64,000 nt of DNA from Betaproteobacteria bacterium (lineage in GTDB: Bacteria; Pseudomonadota; Gammaproteobacteria; Burkholderiales; Burkholderiaceae_C). Where the stretch lies: the NCBI GenBank assembly GCA_025356445.1, contig JANXSZ010000011.1:1-64000 (forward strand), in the 5' to 3' direction. The notes beneath the pieces were generated by a model. The model made no database searches, had not been told where the DNA came from, and was given only the letters and a program-made list of their open reading frames with translations. Below are positions 8,423-17,826 of the stretch, piece by piece. Position 1 is the first letter of the stretch; each line of letters begins with the position of its first letter. The translations under genes and the position numbers were made by a program.

Positions 8423-9204
8423 GCCAACGTTTGATCCACCAACACGCCTTGCTGACGGGCACTGCCGGAGGCATCGGTCTGGCGGCTGTGACTGCATTTT
8501 TGCGCGAAGGCGCACGCTGCACTGCCGTCGATTTGGCGCCTATACCGTCCACAGCGCTGCAAGCCCTGTTGGCCCAGTACCCCGATCACCTGCACTACAC
8601 AGGCGCTGATGTCTCTCAAATTGAGAGCATCAACAGCATGGTCAGTGAGGGCAGAGAGCGCTTTGGCACCATCACCACGCTGCTGAACAACGCCGCTGTC
8701 TTCAGCCTAGGTGATTTGCTGGAGATTGATGAACGCCAGTACCAGCGCATTTTTGATGTCAACGTCAAAGGCATGTTCTTCGTGATGCAGGCGGTGCTGA
8801 AGCAAATGGTGGCAGACGGCTGCAAAGGCAGCGTCACCAACCTGGCGTCCCAGGCCGGTCGCCGGGGTGAAGCGCTGGTTGCCCACTACTGCGCCAGCAA
8901 AGCCGCCGTCATCAGCTACACCCAGTCTGCGGCATTGGCGATGGCCCCGCACGGCATCCGTGTTAACGGTATTTCCCCTGGCGTCATCGACACACCCATG
9001 TGGAAAGACGTGGACGCCCAATTTGCCCAAGCCGAAGGCTTGGCGCTTGGGGAGAAAAAGAAAGCTGTTGGGCTGGCTGTGCCGCTAGGCTACATGGGTA
9101 CGCCTGAAGACGTGGCCCGCGCCGCCGTATTTTTGGCCAGCGCTGAGGCCTCGTACATCACCGCCCAAACGCTGAATGTGGACGGTGGCAATGTGATGAG
9201 CTAA
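8419..9204 (+). CDS. Short-chain dehydrogenase/reductase, probably polyol or sugar specific
   Basis: This 261-residue classical SDR has the cofactor motif TGTAGGIG (residues 13-20), an NNAAVFS segment corresponding to NNAG, and the catalytic pair Y157-x3-K161 (YCASK). The ending TLNVDGGNVMS is typical of bacterial sugar-alcohol and keto-acid SDRs. The start overlaps dalD by four bases (ATGA), so translation is probably coupled. Given the operon it may oxidise a second polyol taken up by the same importer, such as sorbitol, ribitol or xylitol; the sequence alone does not choose among them. Confidence 0.82.
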   Translation: MSQRLIHQHALLTGTAGGIGLAAVTAFLREGARCTAVDLAPIPSTALQALLAQYPDHLHYTGADVSQIESINSMVSEGRERFGTITTLLNNAAVFSLGDLLEIDERQYQRIFDVNVKGMFFVMQAVLKQMVADGCKGSVTNLASQAGRRGEALVAHYCASKAAVISYTQSAALAMAPHGIRVNGISPGVIDTPMWKDVDAQFAQAEGLALGEKKKAVGLAVPLGYMGTPEDVARAAVFLASAEASYITAQTLNVDGGNVMS

Positions 9205-9258
9205 GGTGCTGTACCTACCCTGCCCACCCTGAAACCACAACCGTCATCAAGGAAAACC

Positions 9259-10182
9259 ATGGCCAGCCTGCGTCAACGTACCCGTGAACCCGAGTTGGAA
9301 CACGACTTTGGGCGCGACCCGACCCTGGGCTACGAACCCCGTGAAGTGCATGGCAGCCTGCGCTACCTGGAACACGGCATCCCCACGCCCCTGGTGCGCT
9401 GGCACCAGCATGAAGAGTACGAGCTGCACCTCATCGTGGAGACGCGTGGCAAGCTGTTTGTTGGCGACTACATTGGCCACTTTGAACCCGGTAACCTGGT
9501 GCTGACCGGCCCGCGTCTGCCCCATAACTGGATCTCGAGCGACAGCCCCGCCGAAGGCGTGGTGCTGCGCGACATGGTGCTGCAATTTTTGGATACCCCC
9601 TTTCGCCGGGCTTGCGAAGGCATAGGGGAGCTGCAAGCGGTACTGCCGTTATTGGAGCGCGCCCGCCACGGCATTGAATTTTTCGACATGAGCGAGTCCA
9701 CCCGTGGGCATCTGGAACGCATCAAAAACAGCCATGGCCTGACCCGCTTTGGCGAGTTTTTGATGCTGCTGGACAAGCTGGCGAGCTGCACCGATTACCG
9801 GCTGCTCTCCACGGTGCAGATGCAAAGCTTTGACGACGATGCCTCGCTGGCCAAGATCAGCGGCATAGTGAGCTTTTTGACCGACCACAGTGCCGAACAG
9901 TTCACCATGGCGGACGTATCGGCCCGCGCCAGCATGAGCGAAAGCCAGTTTTCGCGCTATTTCCGCCGTGCCACAGGCAACACCTTCACCGATTTCGTCA
10001 ACCACCTGCGCATCAACCGCGCCTGCCAGATGCTGATGGAGACCGATCGCTACATCAACAACGTCTGCTACGACGTGGGCTTCAACAACGTTGCCAACTT
10101 CAACCGCCGCTTCATGCAAATCAAGGGCATGACGCCCAAAGACTTCCGCCGCCAGGCCGAAGCCCGGTTTGGCACCAAATAA
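9259..10182 (+). CDS. AraC-family transcriptional regulator of the polyol operon
   Basis: The 307-residue protein has an N-terminal cupin-like sensor segment (about residues 35-110, with VRWHQHEEYELHLIVET and LTGPRLPHNW) and a C-terminal double helix-turn-helix of the AraC/XylS type (about residues 205-300). The latter shows MADVSARASMSESQFSRYF, then VCYDVGFNNVANFNRRF and the closing MTPKDFRRQ. It lies inside the operon between the SDR and xylB, so it is probably a local, ligand-responsive activator acting on the region upstream of smoE, where two dyads are seen. Ligand and target are inferred from context. Confidence 0.85.
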   Translation: MASLRQRTREPELEHDFGRDPTLGYEPREVHGSLRYLEHGIPTPLVRWHQHEEYELHLIVETRGKLFVGDYIGHFEPGNLVLTGPRLPHNWISSDSPAEGVVLRDMVLQFLDTPFRRACEGIGELQAVLPLLERARHGIEFFDMSESTRGHLERIKNSHGLTRFGEFLMLLDKLASCTDYRLLSTVQMQSFDDDASLAKISGIVSFLTDHSAEQFTMADVSARASMSESQFSRYFRRATGNTFTDFVNHLRINRACQMLMETDRYINNVCYDVGFNNVANFNRRFMQIKGMTPKDFRRQAEARFGTK

Positions 10183-10200
10183 CCTTCTCCCACTTTTTTC

Positions 10201-11658
10201 ATGTACCTCGGACTCGATTTAGGCACCTCAGAACTCAAAGCCTTGCTGCTTGCCGATGACCACCGCGTCATCGCCGTGGCCCATGCGCCGCTGACGGTGC
10301 ACAACCCACAACCGCTCTGGGCAGAGCAAGATCCACACAGTTGGTGGCAGGCGTTGGAATCGGTGATGAACCAACTGGCCACCAGCCACCGCACAGCCCT
10401 GTCGGCGGTGCGTGCCATCGGCCTTTCAGGGCAAATGCACGGTGCGGTGCTGCTCGATGCAGCAAACAAGGTCTTGCGCCCCGCCATTTTGTGGAACGAT
10501 GGCCGCAGCGGGGCAGCGTGTGTGGCGTTGATGCAGGCCGTACCCGATCTGGCCGAGATCACCGGTAACCTGGCCATGCCTGGCTTCACCGCGCCCAAGC
10601 TGTGGTGGCTGCGAGAGAACGAACCTGAGATTTTTCGCCAAACGGCGCGTGTGCTGCTGCCCAAAGACTACCTGCGCCTGCTGCTGACCGGCGAGGCCGT
10701 CACCGATTGCTCGGACGCTTCAGGCACGCTGTGGCTGGACGTGGGCGCAAGGCGCTGGTCGGACAAACTGCTGGCCGCTTGCGGATTGAATGAATCGCAT
10801 ATGCCACGCCTGGTGGAGGGCAGCGAAGTCTCCGCAAGCCTGTCTGCCACGGTCGCTGCCCGCTGGGGCTTGCGCACCGGCCTGCCTGTTGCGGGTGGGG
10901 GTGGTGACAACGCGGCCAGCGCTGTGGGCATGGGGGTGGTGTCAGCGGGGCAAGGTTTTGTCTCACTGGGCACCTCAGGCGTGGTGTTTTTGGCAACCAA
11001 CAGCTTCCGCCCCAATCCGGCACAGGCTGTCCACGCGTTTTGCCACGCATTACCGCAGCGCTGGCACCAGATGTCGGTGATGCTGTCTGCGGCCAGCGCC
11101 GTGAGCTGGGCCACCAAGCTGCTGCGCTTTGACAACGAGGCCGCGCTACTTCAAGCCGCCGCTCAACTCAGCCCCTGTGAGCGTGCTACAGCCCCGCTGT
11201 TTTTGCCTTACCTGTCAGGCGAGCGCTCGCCGCACAACAACCCACAAGCCCAGGGTGTGCTGTTCGGTCTGACCCATGCCCACCATGCCGCAACCATAGC
11301 CTATGCCGTGGTGGAAGGCGTGAACTTTGGGTTGTACGACGGTTGGCGCACGCTGGCCACCGATCAGCCCGTCCGTGCGTTGTCGGTGGTGGGCGGTGGT
11401 GCACGAAGCGCATGGTGGTCACAGGAGCTGGCCAACACATTTGGTGTGCCCCTGGTGACGCAAGAAGGCGGTGCAACCGGTGGTGCACTCGGCGCAGCGC
11501 GCTTGGCTTGGCTGGCAGACGGTGGCACCGAGGCCCACGTCTGCCTCAGTCCGCCTGTCGCTCAACGGTTTGAACCTGCAGCACCTGGTGCCGCAGAGAC
11601 TGAACGCTATCCGCGCTTTAAAGCGCTGTACACCAGCTTGCGCAGCAGTTTCATGTGA
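10201..11658 (+). CDS. xylB: Xylulokinase
   Basis: This 485-residue FGGY-family kinase phosphorylates D-xylulose to D-xylulose 5-phosphate, the entry point to the pentose phosphate pathway. The N-terminal ATPase fold begins MYLGLDLGTSELKALLL; SGQMHGAVLLD, AILWNDGRS and FTAPKLWWLRENEPE are xylulokinase-type substrate-side signatures; the C-terminal domain has the adenosine motif VVGGGARSAWWSQELAN and GGATGGALGAARLA. Length matches XylB of other bacteria. It follows the AraC gene by 18 bases and closes the operon, so DalD and XylB form two consecutive steps from D-arabinitol. Confidence 0.92.
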   Translation: MYLGLDLGTSELKALLLADDHRVIAVAHAPLTVHNPQPLWAEQDPHSWWQALESVMNQLATSHRTALSAVRAIGLSGQMHGAVLLDAANKVLRPAILWNDGRSGAACVALMQAVPDLAEITGNLAMPGFTAPKLWWLRENEPEIFRQTARVLLPKDYLRLLLTGEAVTDCSDASGTLWLDVGARRWSDKLLAACGLNESHMPRLVEGSEVSASLSATVAARWGLRTGLPVAGGGGDNAASAVGMGVVSAGQGFVSLGTSGVVFLATNSFRPNPAQAVHAFCHALPQRWHQMSVMLSAASAVSWATKLLRFDNEAALLQAAAQLSPCERATAPLFLPYLSGERSPHNNPQAQGVLFGLTHAHHAATIAYAVVEGVNFGLYDGWRTLATDQPVRALSVVGGGARSAWWSQELANTFGVPLVTQEGGATGGALGAARLAWLADGGTEAHVCLSPPVAQRFEPAAPGAAETERYPRFKALYTSLRSSFM

Positions 11659-11811
11659 GACTCGTCAAATACCGTGCCAAAGATGACACTCTTGGAATGT
11701 GAATATTCACCAAAGAATCCCCGGTTCAGGGGGTTGAATCGACTCTGTTACTGCTTACAGTAGAGGGCATAACGAGAAACACTGCTCAGGGATTTTTGAA
11801 CGCTCAGGGAC

Positions 11812-11856
11812 GTTGCCACACAGAACCGCACACAAGGGTCGGTGGCAACATTTTTT
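11812..11856 (+). terminator. Probable Rho-independent terminator after xylB
   Basis: GTTGCCAC (11812-11819) and GTGGCAAC (11842-11849) are perfect 8-bp arms around a 22-base loop, followed by ATTTTTT. It lies about 150 bases past the xylB stop and just before the convergent end of uppP, so it would close the polyol operon. The long loop lowers confidence. Confidence 0.5.
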
Positions 11857-11875
11857 CAGTGAGACGCAGGGGTTT

Positions 11876-12700
11876 TCAACCCGACCAGTCCACCCACCCC
11901 GTCCAAGCGGTGGCCAAGACAACCACACCAAACGCTATCCGGTACCACGCAAAGGGTACAAAATTATTGCTCGCAATGTAGCGCAGCAGCCACTTCACGC
12001 ACAGCCATGCGCTGATGAACGAAAACACCAGCCCGACCAAGAACATCGGCGCATCCGCTACCGAAAGAATAGCGCGCTCTTTATACAGGCTGTATGCACC
12101 AGCACCAATCAGCGTAGGAATTGCCAAAAAGAACGAGAAATCGGTTGCGGCCTTGCGCGACAAGCCCAGCAGCATCCCACCAATGATGGTGGCACCGCTG
12201 CGGCTGGTTCCAGGCACCATGGCGAGGCACTGCACCAGGCCGACTTTGAGCGCGTCCATGGGCGTCATGGCGTCAACGTCCTGGATGCGGGTGGCCGTCG
12301 CTGGGCGGCGCTCTGCCCACAAGATGATGATGCCGCCCAAAATAAAGGTGCTGGCCACTACCACAGGGGTGAACAAATGGGCTTTGATGGCTTTGCCGAA
12401 CAACAGTCCCAAAATCACTGCGGGTATAAAACCAATCAGCACATTCAGTGCAAAACGTTGTGCTTGAGGCTTGCTGGGCAAATCACGCAGGGTTTGGGCA
12501 ATTTTTTGCCAGTAAACAAGGATTACGGCAAAGATCGCCCCCGTCTGGATGGCAATGTCAAAGACTTTGGCTTTGTCGTCGTGCATCCCCAAAAGTGAAC
12601 CTGTCAGTATCAGGTGCCCGGTGGATGAAATGGGCAGAAACTCAGTCAGCCCTTCGACGATGCCCATGATGGCCGCTTTGACCAGCAACACAATATCCAT
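11876..12700 (-). CDS. uppP: Undecaprenyl-diphosphatase (UppP/BacA)
   Basis: The enzyme dephosphorylates undecaprenyl diphosphate at the membrane so that the C55 lipid carrier can be reused in peptidoglycan and other envelope polymer synthesis. The 274-residue, multi-helix protein carries both active-site signatures of the BacA family: [21 protein letters not shown] near residues 16-36, and [16 protein letters not shown] in the middle. Length matches family members. It appears to be a single gene running opposite to the polyol operon. Overexpression of this family gives bacitracin tolerance, but here a housekeeping role is the simplest reading. Confidence 0.95.
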   Translation of the reverse strand: MDIVLLVKAAIMGIVEGLTEFLPISSTGHLILTGSLLGMHDDKAKVFDIAIQTGAIFAVILVYWQKIAQTLRDLPSKPQAQRFALNVLIGFIPAVILGLLFGKAIKAHLFTPVVVASTFILGGIIILWAERRPATATRIQDVDAMTPMDALKVGLVQCLAMVPGTSRSGATIIGGMLLGLSRKAATDFSFFLAIPTLIGAGAYSLYKERAILSVADAPMFLVGLVFSFISAWLCVKWLLRYIASNNFVPFAWYRIAFGVVVLATAWTGWVDWSG

Positions 12701-12765
12701 ACGCGCTCTCCCGATAACGGCTAAAGCATCGGATTATCGCTTTGGACATGGTGCGCACATGGCGC

Positions 12766-14433
12766 TCATACAGCTGCCGGCCCGATTCTGGGGACCACTG
12801 CCCTGGCGTGGTTGGCCAGAGCAGGTTTGAATCCCCCACGGGTCAATGCAACATGGGCAGACCGGTGCGGCAAACCCAAGGCCTCCCCCGGTAGCAGCTT
12901 GAACACAGCCACAGCGCCCACCAGTTCCTCAGCTTGCGCCTTCAGACTGCTGGCAGCGGCAGCCATCTCTTCGACCATGGCGGCGTTTTGCTGGGTCACC
13001 TGGTCCATTTGGGACACAGCCTCACCGACCTGGGCGAAACCCAAGGCTTGTTCATGGTTGGCCGCGTTGATCTCACCCATCAAATCGGTGACGCGCTTGA
13101 TGGCGTGCACAACTTCCGTCATCGTGACACCTGCCTTGTCGACCTGCACCGAGCCTCTTTCAACACGCTCGACACTGGCACCGATCAGCGCCTTGATTTC
13201 TTTGGCCGCCTCTGCCGATCGGCCTGCCAAGCTGCGCACTTCCGACGCCACCACAGCAAAACCACGCCCCTGCTCGCCAGCGCGGGCCGCCTCGACAGCG
13301 GCATTCAGTGCCAAGATGTTCGTCTGGAACGCAATACCGTCAATGACGCTGATGATGTCGGCAATCTTCTTGGAGCTGTCGTTGATGCCTTTCATGGTCT
13401 CAACCACTTGACTCACGACCTCTCCACCCTGCACCGCTACGCTGCTGGCGGTCAAGGCCAGCTGATTGGCCTGGCGGGCACTGCCCGCATTTTGTTGAAC
13501 TGTGGCATTCAATTCCTCCATGGCAGCAGCCGTCTGCTCCAAGGCACTGGCTTGCTGTTCGGTACGGGCGGAAAGGTCATGGTTGCCTTGGGCAATTTGC
13601 GTGCTGGCTGTGGCCACGTGCTCTGAGCCGCGCCGCACATCGCTGACGACACCACTCAAGCGCGCCTGCATGGTCTTCAGTGCGGCCAGCAGTTGCGCTG
13701 TTTCGCTGCGGCCATTGGCATCGAATTGCAAGGTCATGTCCCCCTCAGCGACGGCGCGTGCCACGTCCACAGCCTGGACAATGGGGCGGGTAATAGAGCG
13801 CGTAATCACTATCCCCATGAGGACGGACAGCACCAGCGCCAGGGAGCAGGCCACCCAAATGGTGGTTTCCAGCTGGGAAAATTCGGCACTGGCACCCTCG
13901 CTGGACTGGGCCATCAGGGACTCCTGGAATTTGATCATTTCCTCCAGCGCATCGAAATAAGCCAGTTGGGAAGGACGAAGTGCCACCAACAGCAGGGTTT
14001 TGGCCTCATCAAGCTTGCTTGCCCGGATGAGGTCTTCAAATTTGGACTGCAAAGGGAGGTACTTGCCACGGGCTTCTTGCACCTTGGCCAAAATGACCCG
14101 GCCCTGGTCAGTTTTGATCTGCCCATCCAGTGCCTCTAGCCGTGCGGCAATGTCTTTGCGGGACACTTCGATGTCCTCGATCTGCGCCTTGATATCAGCA
14201 GGCTCGCTCATGATGAGGGTGTTGCGCATGGCCCGCGCAATGTGGTCGAGATCGCTGCGCACGGTTTCCAGTGAAACAATTTTGGGATAGCGGTCATGAA
14301 CAATCAAATCCACGGAGTGGTCTACCGCCTTGATTTTGAAAAAAGTCATCCCCCCGAACACCGCCATCAACAAGGCCAAGGCGCCAAAGCCCAGCGTCAA
14401 CCGGGTAGAAATTTTCAAGTCGGCTATGTTCAC
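12766..14433 (-). CDS. Methyl-accepting chemotaxis protein
   Basis: This 555-residue transducer begins with a transmembrane helix (about residues 13-33), followed by a roughly 155-residue periplasmic helical sensor of the 4HB_MCP type, a second transmembrane helix ([17 protein letters not shown]), a HAMP domain and a long cytoplasmic coiled coil. The signalling tip is nearly invariant: [20 protein letters not shown], then [19 protein letters not shown]. It should report to CheA/CheW; no che genes are nearby. The tail is Pro/Ala-rich and ends RIGPAAV, without a CheR-binding pentapeptide like NWETF. The ligand is unknown. Confidence 0.93.
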   Translation of the reverse strand: MNIADLKISTRLTLGFGALALLMAVFGGMTFFKIKAVDHSVDLIVHDRYPKIVSLETVRSDLDHIARAMRNTLIMSEPADIKAQIEDIEVSRKDIAARLEALDGQIKTDQGRVILAKVQEARGKYLPLQSKFEDLIRASKLDEAKTLLLVALRPSQLAYFDALEEMIKFQESLMAQSSEGASAEFSQLETTIWVACSLALVLSVLMGIVITRSITRPIVQAVDVARAVAEGDMTLQFDANGRSETAQLLAALKTMQARLSGVVSDVRRGSEHVATASTQIAQGNHDLSARTEQQASALEQTAAAMEELNATVQQNAGSARQANQLALTASSVAVQGGEVVSQVVETMKGINDSSKKIADIISVIDGIAFQTNILALNAAVEAARAGEQGRGFAVVASEVRSLAGRSAEAAKEIKALIGASVERVERGSVQVDKAGVTMTEVVHAIKRVTDLMGEINAANHEQALGFAQVGEAVSQMDQVTQQNAAMVEEMAAAASSLKAQAEELVGAVAVFKLLPGEALGLPHRSAHVALTRGGFKPALANHARAVVPRIGPAAV

Positions 14434-14671
14434 AAAATATCCCTTTGCTTGGTTGGTTGAAATTGCTGCGGATTAACGCCGTCAAGCGCTGTCCACCCCA
14501 TGCTGTTCATGCAGCAATCACTGCACTTCAGCGTCCCTGTTCGGCGTTTCGTCGCACGCCTCTAGCCACCCAGCACCCTGATCCAACACACTAGTGTCCA
14601 TTGAACCGTACAGCCCGCGTGTGACAGCGCAAATAACCCGACTGCAACAGTTGACATCTTTGGAGAATTTC

Positions 14672-15208
14672 ATGGTCATGCAAATCATCAGCCACACCCC
14701 AACCTGGGTTTTTATCCTCTTCGCCGTGCTGCTGGCACTGGGTTTGTCCCAACTGCAAACCCGTACTGCCTCACTCAAGCGCATCACCTTGATGCCTGTG
14801 GCCATGCTGGGGCTGGCCTTGTCCGGTGTGGTTTCCGCCTTCGGCAAGGCCAGCGGGGGCGCTGCGGTGCTGAGTTGGGCTATAGCGGCGGTCATGGCTG
14901 GCCTGTGGCTGTTTTCACGTGCGGTGCCGCAGGGCACGCGGTATGACGCTGCGAGCAAGCTGTTCACACTGCCAGGCAGCGCTGTGCCTCTGTGGCTCAT
15001 GCTGGGAATTTTTTGTACCAAATACGCGGTTGGCGTGAGCCTTGGGTTTCACCCTGAGCTGGCCCAAAACACAGTTTTTGCGCTGGGTGTGAGCGGGCTG
15101 TATGGCGTATTCAGCGGGATTTTTGCGGCACGGGCTGCACGGCTGTGGCGGCTGGCGGGGCAGCATCTGCATTGGGTGGCTGGCGTAGCGCAGCGTGACC
15201 CTTGGTAA
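14672..15208 (+). CDS. Multi-span membrane protein (DUF6622-like), unknown function
   Basis: The 178-residue product is mostly hydrophobic, with about five predicted transmembrane helices (for example WVFILFAVLLALGL, LMPVAMLGLALSGVV and LSWAIAAVMAGLWLF) joined by short basic loops. The start at 14672 is chosen because GGAG lies at 14662-14665; an upstream in-frame start would add an unconserved-looking leader. It resembles uncharacterised Burkholderiales membrane proteins grouped as DUF6622, an assignment from memory that needs a profile search. It precedes a secreted hydrolase by 61 bases and may share its message. Confidence 0.65.
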   Translation: MVMQIISHTPTWVFILFAVLLALGLSQLQTRTASLKRITLMPVAMLGLALSGVVSAFGKASGGAAVLSWAIAAVMAGLWLFSRAVPQGTRYDAASKLFTLPGSAVPLWLMLGIFCTKYAVGVSLGFHPELAQNTVFALGVSGLYGVFSGIFAARAARLWRLAGQHLHWVAGVAQRDPW

Positions 15209-15269
15209 ACACCAGGCGATAGCACTGACCACCAACCAACCACTCATTACCGCACATTCAGGAGCCGCC

Positions 15270-16334
15270 ATGAACCGCATGATTCGATCACTTATTGATA
15301 GCACGCTATGCTCATCAGTATTGCTGTGCAGCAGTTTATTGCCTACAGCACACGCAGCCACCGGCTTGGACGTGATAGCCGCCACGTCCACTGCGGGGCC
15401 GATCACCGTGTTTTACCCCAGCGACAGCGCAACGGCGCCCGTCAAGCGAGGCGCAGTCACCTTGGACATGGCATGGCAAGGCACACCCAAGTCAGGCAAT
15501 CAACGGCTGATTGTGTTGTCGCACGGCTCGGGTGGCTCGCCTTGGCAGCTGACCGATTTGGCAAACCGCCTGGTAGCAGACGGCTACACCGTGGCCGTGC
15601 CGGAGCATGAGGGCGATAACTACCACTCGCACAGCAAAGTCGGGCCAGAGACCTGGAAGCTGCGCCCGCTGGAAATCTCCCATGCCATTGATGCCATGGC
15701 GGCAGACACCCGCTTTGCCACGTTGTTTGATGCCCAGCGCGTGGGCGTCTGGGGTATGTCGGCAGGCGGGCACACTGCGCTGACGCTGGCTGGAGGACGC
15801 TGGTCGCCCGCCAAGCTGCTCACGCATTGCGAGGCGCACTTGGCAGAAGACTTTGCCGCCTGCACAGGGGCCGCCACAGAACTCACCGGCAGCGGCTGGG
15901 ATGGCATCAAAAAAACCATCGCCATGCCTATCATCCGTTGGGTTCTGAGCGGCGACGAGACGTTCTACGGCCACACCGACCTACGCATCAAAGCCATCAT
16001 CGCAGGCGTGCCGTTTGCAGTGGACTTTGACCTCAGCACACTGGCCAAGCCTGTGGTACCGCTGGGGCTGATCCGTGCAGGACAAGACCGCTGGCTGGTA
16101 CCGCAGTTCCATGGCGATCGCGTCATCGCCACATGCCAACCCACCCAGGCTTGCGAGGTCATCAGCGACATGCCCACAGCAGGCCATGGCGCACTGCTGG
16201 CACCACTGCCGCAGGGCTTGCCCGAGCGCATTCAGCGCCTGCTGGACGACCCCTCGGATTTTGAGCGTACCAGCCAGCTGCCTGTGCTCTACGAGCGCAC
16301 CACGGCATTTTTCAAACAGCACCTGCGCCCCTAA
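15270..16334 (+). CDS. Secreted alpha/beta hydrolase, dienelactone-hydrolase/PAF-acetylhydrolase-like
   Basis: The 354-residue product starts with a signal peptide (MNRMIRSLIDST...PTAHA, cleaved near residue 31), so it should act in the periplasm or outside. The alpha/beta-hydrolase core shows the oxyanion segment LIVLSHGSGGSPWQ, a nucleophile elbow VGVWGMSAGGHTALTLAGG with Ser in GMSAGG, and a late His in MPTAGHGALLAP. This pattern fits the predicted dienelactone hydrolase group. ATG 15270 follows GGAG at 15261-15264. Substrate unknown. Confidence 0.78.
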   Translation: MNRMIRSLIDSTLCSSVLLCSSLLPTAHAATGLDVIAATSTAGPITVFYPSDSATAPVKRGAVTLDMAWQGTPKSGNQRLIVLSHGSGGSPWQLTDLANRLVADGYTVAVPEHEGDNYHSHSKVGPETWKLRPLEISHAIDAMAADTRFATLFDAQRVGVWGMSAGGHTALTLAGGRWSPAKLLTHCEAHLAEDFAACTGAATELTGSGWDGIKKTIAMPIIRWVLSGDETFYGHTDLRIKAIIAGVPFAVDFDLSTLAKPVVPLGLIRAGQDRWLVPQFHGDRVIATCQPTQACEVISDMPTAGHGALLAPLPQGLPERIQRLLDDPSDFERTSQLPVLYERTTAFFKQHLRP

Positions 16335-16345
16335 AATTACACCTT

Positions 16346-16711
16346 ATGCCTACCCCTTTATCCCCTGAAGAAATTGATCGCTTAGCCCGTAAACGTGCCG
16401 GAGCCAAGATGGGGTGGTACATCCACGCTACGGTTTTTGTACTGGTGAACCTGTTTGTTTTTGCCTGCTCAGAATACGCTTTTGGCAGCCGACACTGGTC
16501 CATCAAACCCTTTTTAGGGTGGGGGTTGGGTTTGGCACGTGGCCGCCCAAAGAACTTAATCCAAATTTTAATCAAACCCTTTTTAGGGTGGGGGTTGGGT
16601 TTGGCACTGCATGGTATTTCGGTGTTTTGGCTGGGAAAAACCAGTGCGTTTCGTGAACGCCTGGTAGAAAAAGAGCGTGAGCGCTTGCGCCGTCAAAACG
16701 AACAGCGGTAA
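16346..16711 (+). CDS. 2TM-domain membrane protein with a duplicated in-frame segment
   Basis: This 121-residue protein has the 2TM-domain layout: a polar N-terminus (LSPEEIDRLARKRAGAKMGW), helix 1 (YIHATVFVLVNLFVFACSE), a short loop, helix 2 (GLALHGISVFWLG) and a basic coiled tail (LVEKERERLRRQNEQR). Such proteins commonly sit beside LytS-like kinases, as here, where the kinase gene starts 10 bases downstream. A 37-bp segment coding for IKPFLGWGLGLA occurs twice, at 16502-16538 and 16571-16607; the first copy plus 32 further bases makes a 69-base in-frame insert before helix 2. Whether the enlarged loop is functional is unknown. Confidence 0.78.
   Translation: MPTPLSPEEIDRLARKRAGAKMGWYIHATVFVLVNLFVFACSEYAFGSRHWSIKPFLGWGLGLARGRPKNLIQILIKPFLGWGLGLALHGISVFWLGKTSAFRERLVEKERERLRRQNEQR
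16502..16607 (+). repeat. Pair of identical 37-bp direct repeats, 69-bp period
   Basis: The 37 bases at 16502-16538 recur exactly at 16571-16607. The 69-base period is 23 codons, so frame is kept. Each copy contains the small dyad ACCCT-TTTT-AGGGT followed by a G-rich run (GGGTGGGGGTTGGGTTTGG) with near-quadruplex character, which could favour replication slippage. The 32 bases between copies are not repeated. Confidence 0.95.
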
Positions 16712-16720
16712 CCAGAAACC

Positions 16721-17815
16721 ATGAAAATTGACTGGGCTGAGCAGCTGCGGCGCTACCTGCAAGTTCTGGCATTTGCATTGGCGATTTCGGCCATGCTCTA
16801 TACCTTTTCCCCAAACAGGCCCTATGAGATTGGGTTGATCTACTCGCTGTGTATCTCAACGCTGTGTTGGGCGTTCACCGATTTTGGTCGGTTTTTCCTG
16901 AAACCAGATCCAGAAACCCAATGGCCCAAGGGCTGGCGAATGCTGCTGCTGATTGTGCTGGGCACGGTAGGCGGCTGGTTGGGCGGCACGGGTATCGGCG
17001 ATATGTGGTTTGGCTGGTCATCCTGGGACCAAAGCCCCAACAAATTACGCAGCGACTGGGCCTTCACGGTGGTCGCAGGCATCGTCATCAGCTACTACTT
17101 CTATAGCCAGGGCAAAAGCAGCAGCTTGCAAGCCAAATTCGCACAGGCACAGCGCCAAGCCGCGGAGGCGCACGCCCAAGCAGCCGAAGCGCAGCTCAAG
17201 CTGCTACAGGCCCAGCTTGACCCGCACATGCTGTTCAACACCCTGGCCAACTTGCGCGTGCTGATTGGCATCAACCCCCTTGCCGCACAAGACATGCTCG
17301 ACCGCATGATCGCCTACCTGCGAGCCACCTTGTCGGCCTCACGCGCTACCGTCCACCCCTTGCATGTGGAGTTTGAGCGGCTGAACGATTACTTGGCGTT
17401 GATGGCGGTACGCATGGGGCCGCGCCTCCTGTTCACGCTGGATTTGCCTGATGATTTATGCGATGTACCGGTACCCACGCTGTTGTTACAGCCACTGGTG
17501 GAAAACAGCATCCAGCATGGTTTGGAGCCGCAAGTGCAAGGTGGAAAAATCACGGTACGGGCCAGCAGCAAGGGCACCCAATTGATGCTGGAAGTGACCG
17601 ATACCGGCATGGGCTTGCAGCACAACCTGAACCTGCCTGACACCAACACGGGTGGAATTGGAGGATTTGGCCTGGCCCAAGTGCGCGCGCGACTGCACAC
17701 CGCTTATGGCACGCTAGCCACTGTCGAATTAACAGCACCTGCCGCTGGTGGCACAAGCGCTACGCTGACATTTCCCTTGCATTCAGGCGACACGAACCGC
17801 CATAACGAATCCTGA
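16721..17815 (+). CDS. Sensor histidine kinase, LytS/YehU-like (His_kinase family)
   Basis: The 364-residue kinase has four hydrophobic helices in the first 130 residues (around 10-30, 35-60, 75-100 and 108-125), an Ala/Gln-rich coiled coil, the PF06580-type H box LDPHMLFNTLANLRVLI and a HATPase_c domain with VPTLLLQPLVENSIQHGLEP (N box) and VTDTGMGLQ. The usual H box reads PHFLFN; here it is PHMLFN, a mild change. It would phosphorylate the LytTR regulator encoded 11 bases downstream. The stimulus is unknown; the 2TM protein upstream may be an accessory. Confidence 0.88.
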   Translation: MKIDWAEQLRRYLQVLAFALAISAMLYTFSPNRPYEIGLIYSLCISTLCWAFTDFGRFFLKPDPETQWPKGWRMLLLIVLGTVGGWLGGTGIGDMWFGWSSWDQSPNKLRSDWAFTVVAGIVISYYFYSQGKSSSLQAKFAQAQRQAAEAHAQAAEAQLKLLQAQLDPHMLFNTLANLRVLIGINPLAAQDMLDRMIAYLRATLSASRATVHPLHVEFERLNDYLALMAVRMGPRLLFTLDLPDDLCDVPVPTLLLQPLVENSIQHGLEPQVQGGKITVRASSKGTQLMLEVTDTGMGLQHNLNLPDTNTGGIGGFGLAQVRARLHTAYGTLATVELTAPAAGGTSATLTFPLHSGDTNRHNES

Positions 17816-17826
17816 AACCGACACCC

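Noticed and set aside
11699-11710. Perfect 12-bp palindrome GTGAATATTCAC
   Set aside because: It lies between two convergent gene ends (xylB and uppP) where no promoter is expected; a chance dyad is as likely as an operator.
11876-12700. uppP as a bacitracin-resistance determinant
   Set aside because: BacA-family phosphatases are housekeeping enzymes; nothing around the gene suggests a resistance cassette.
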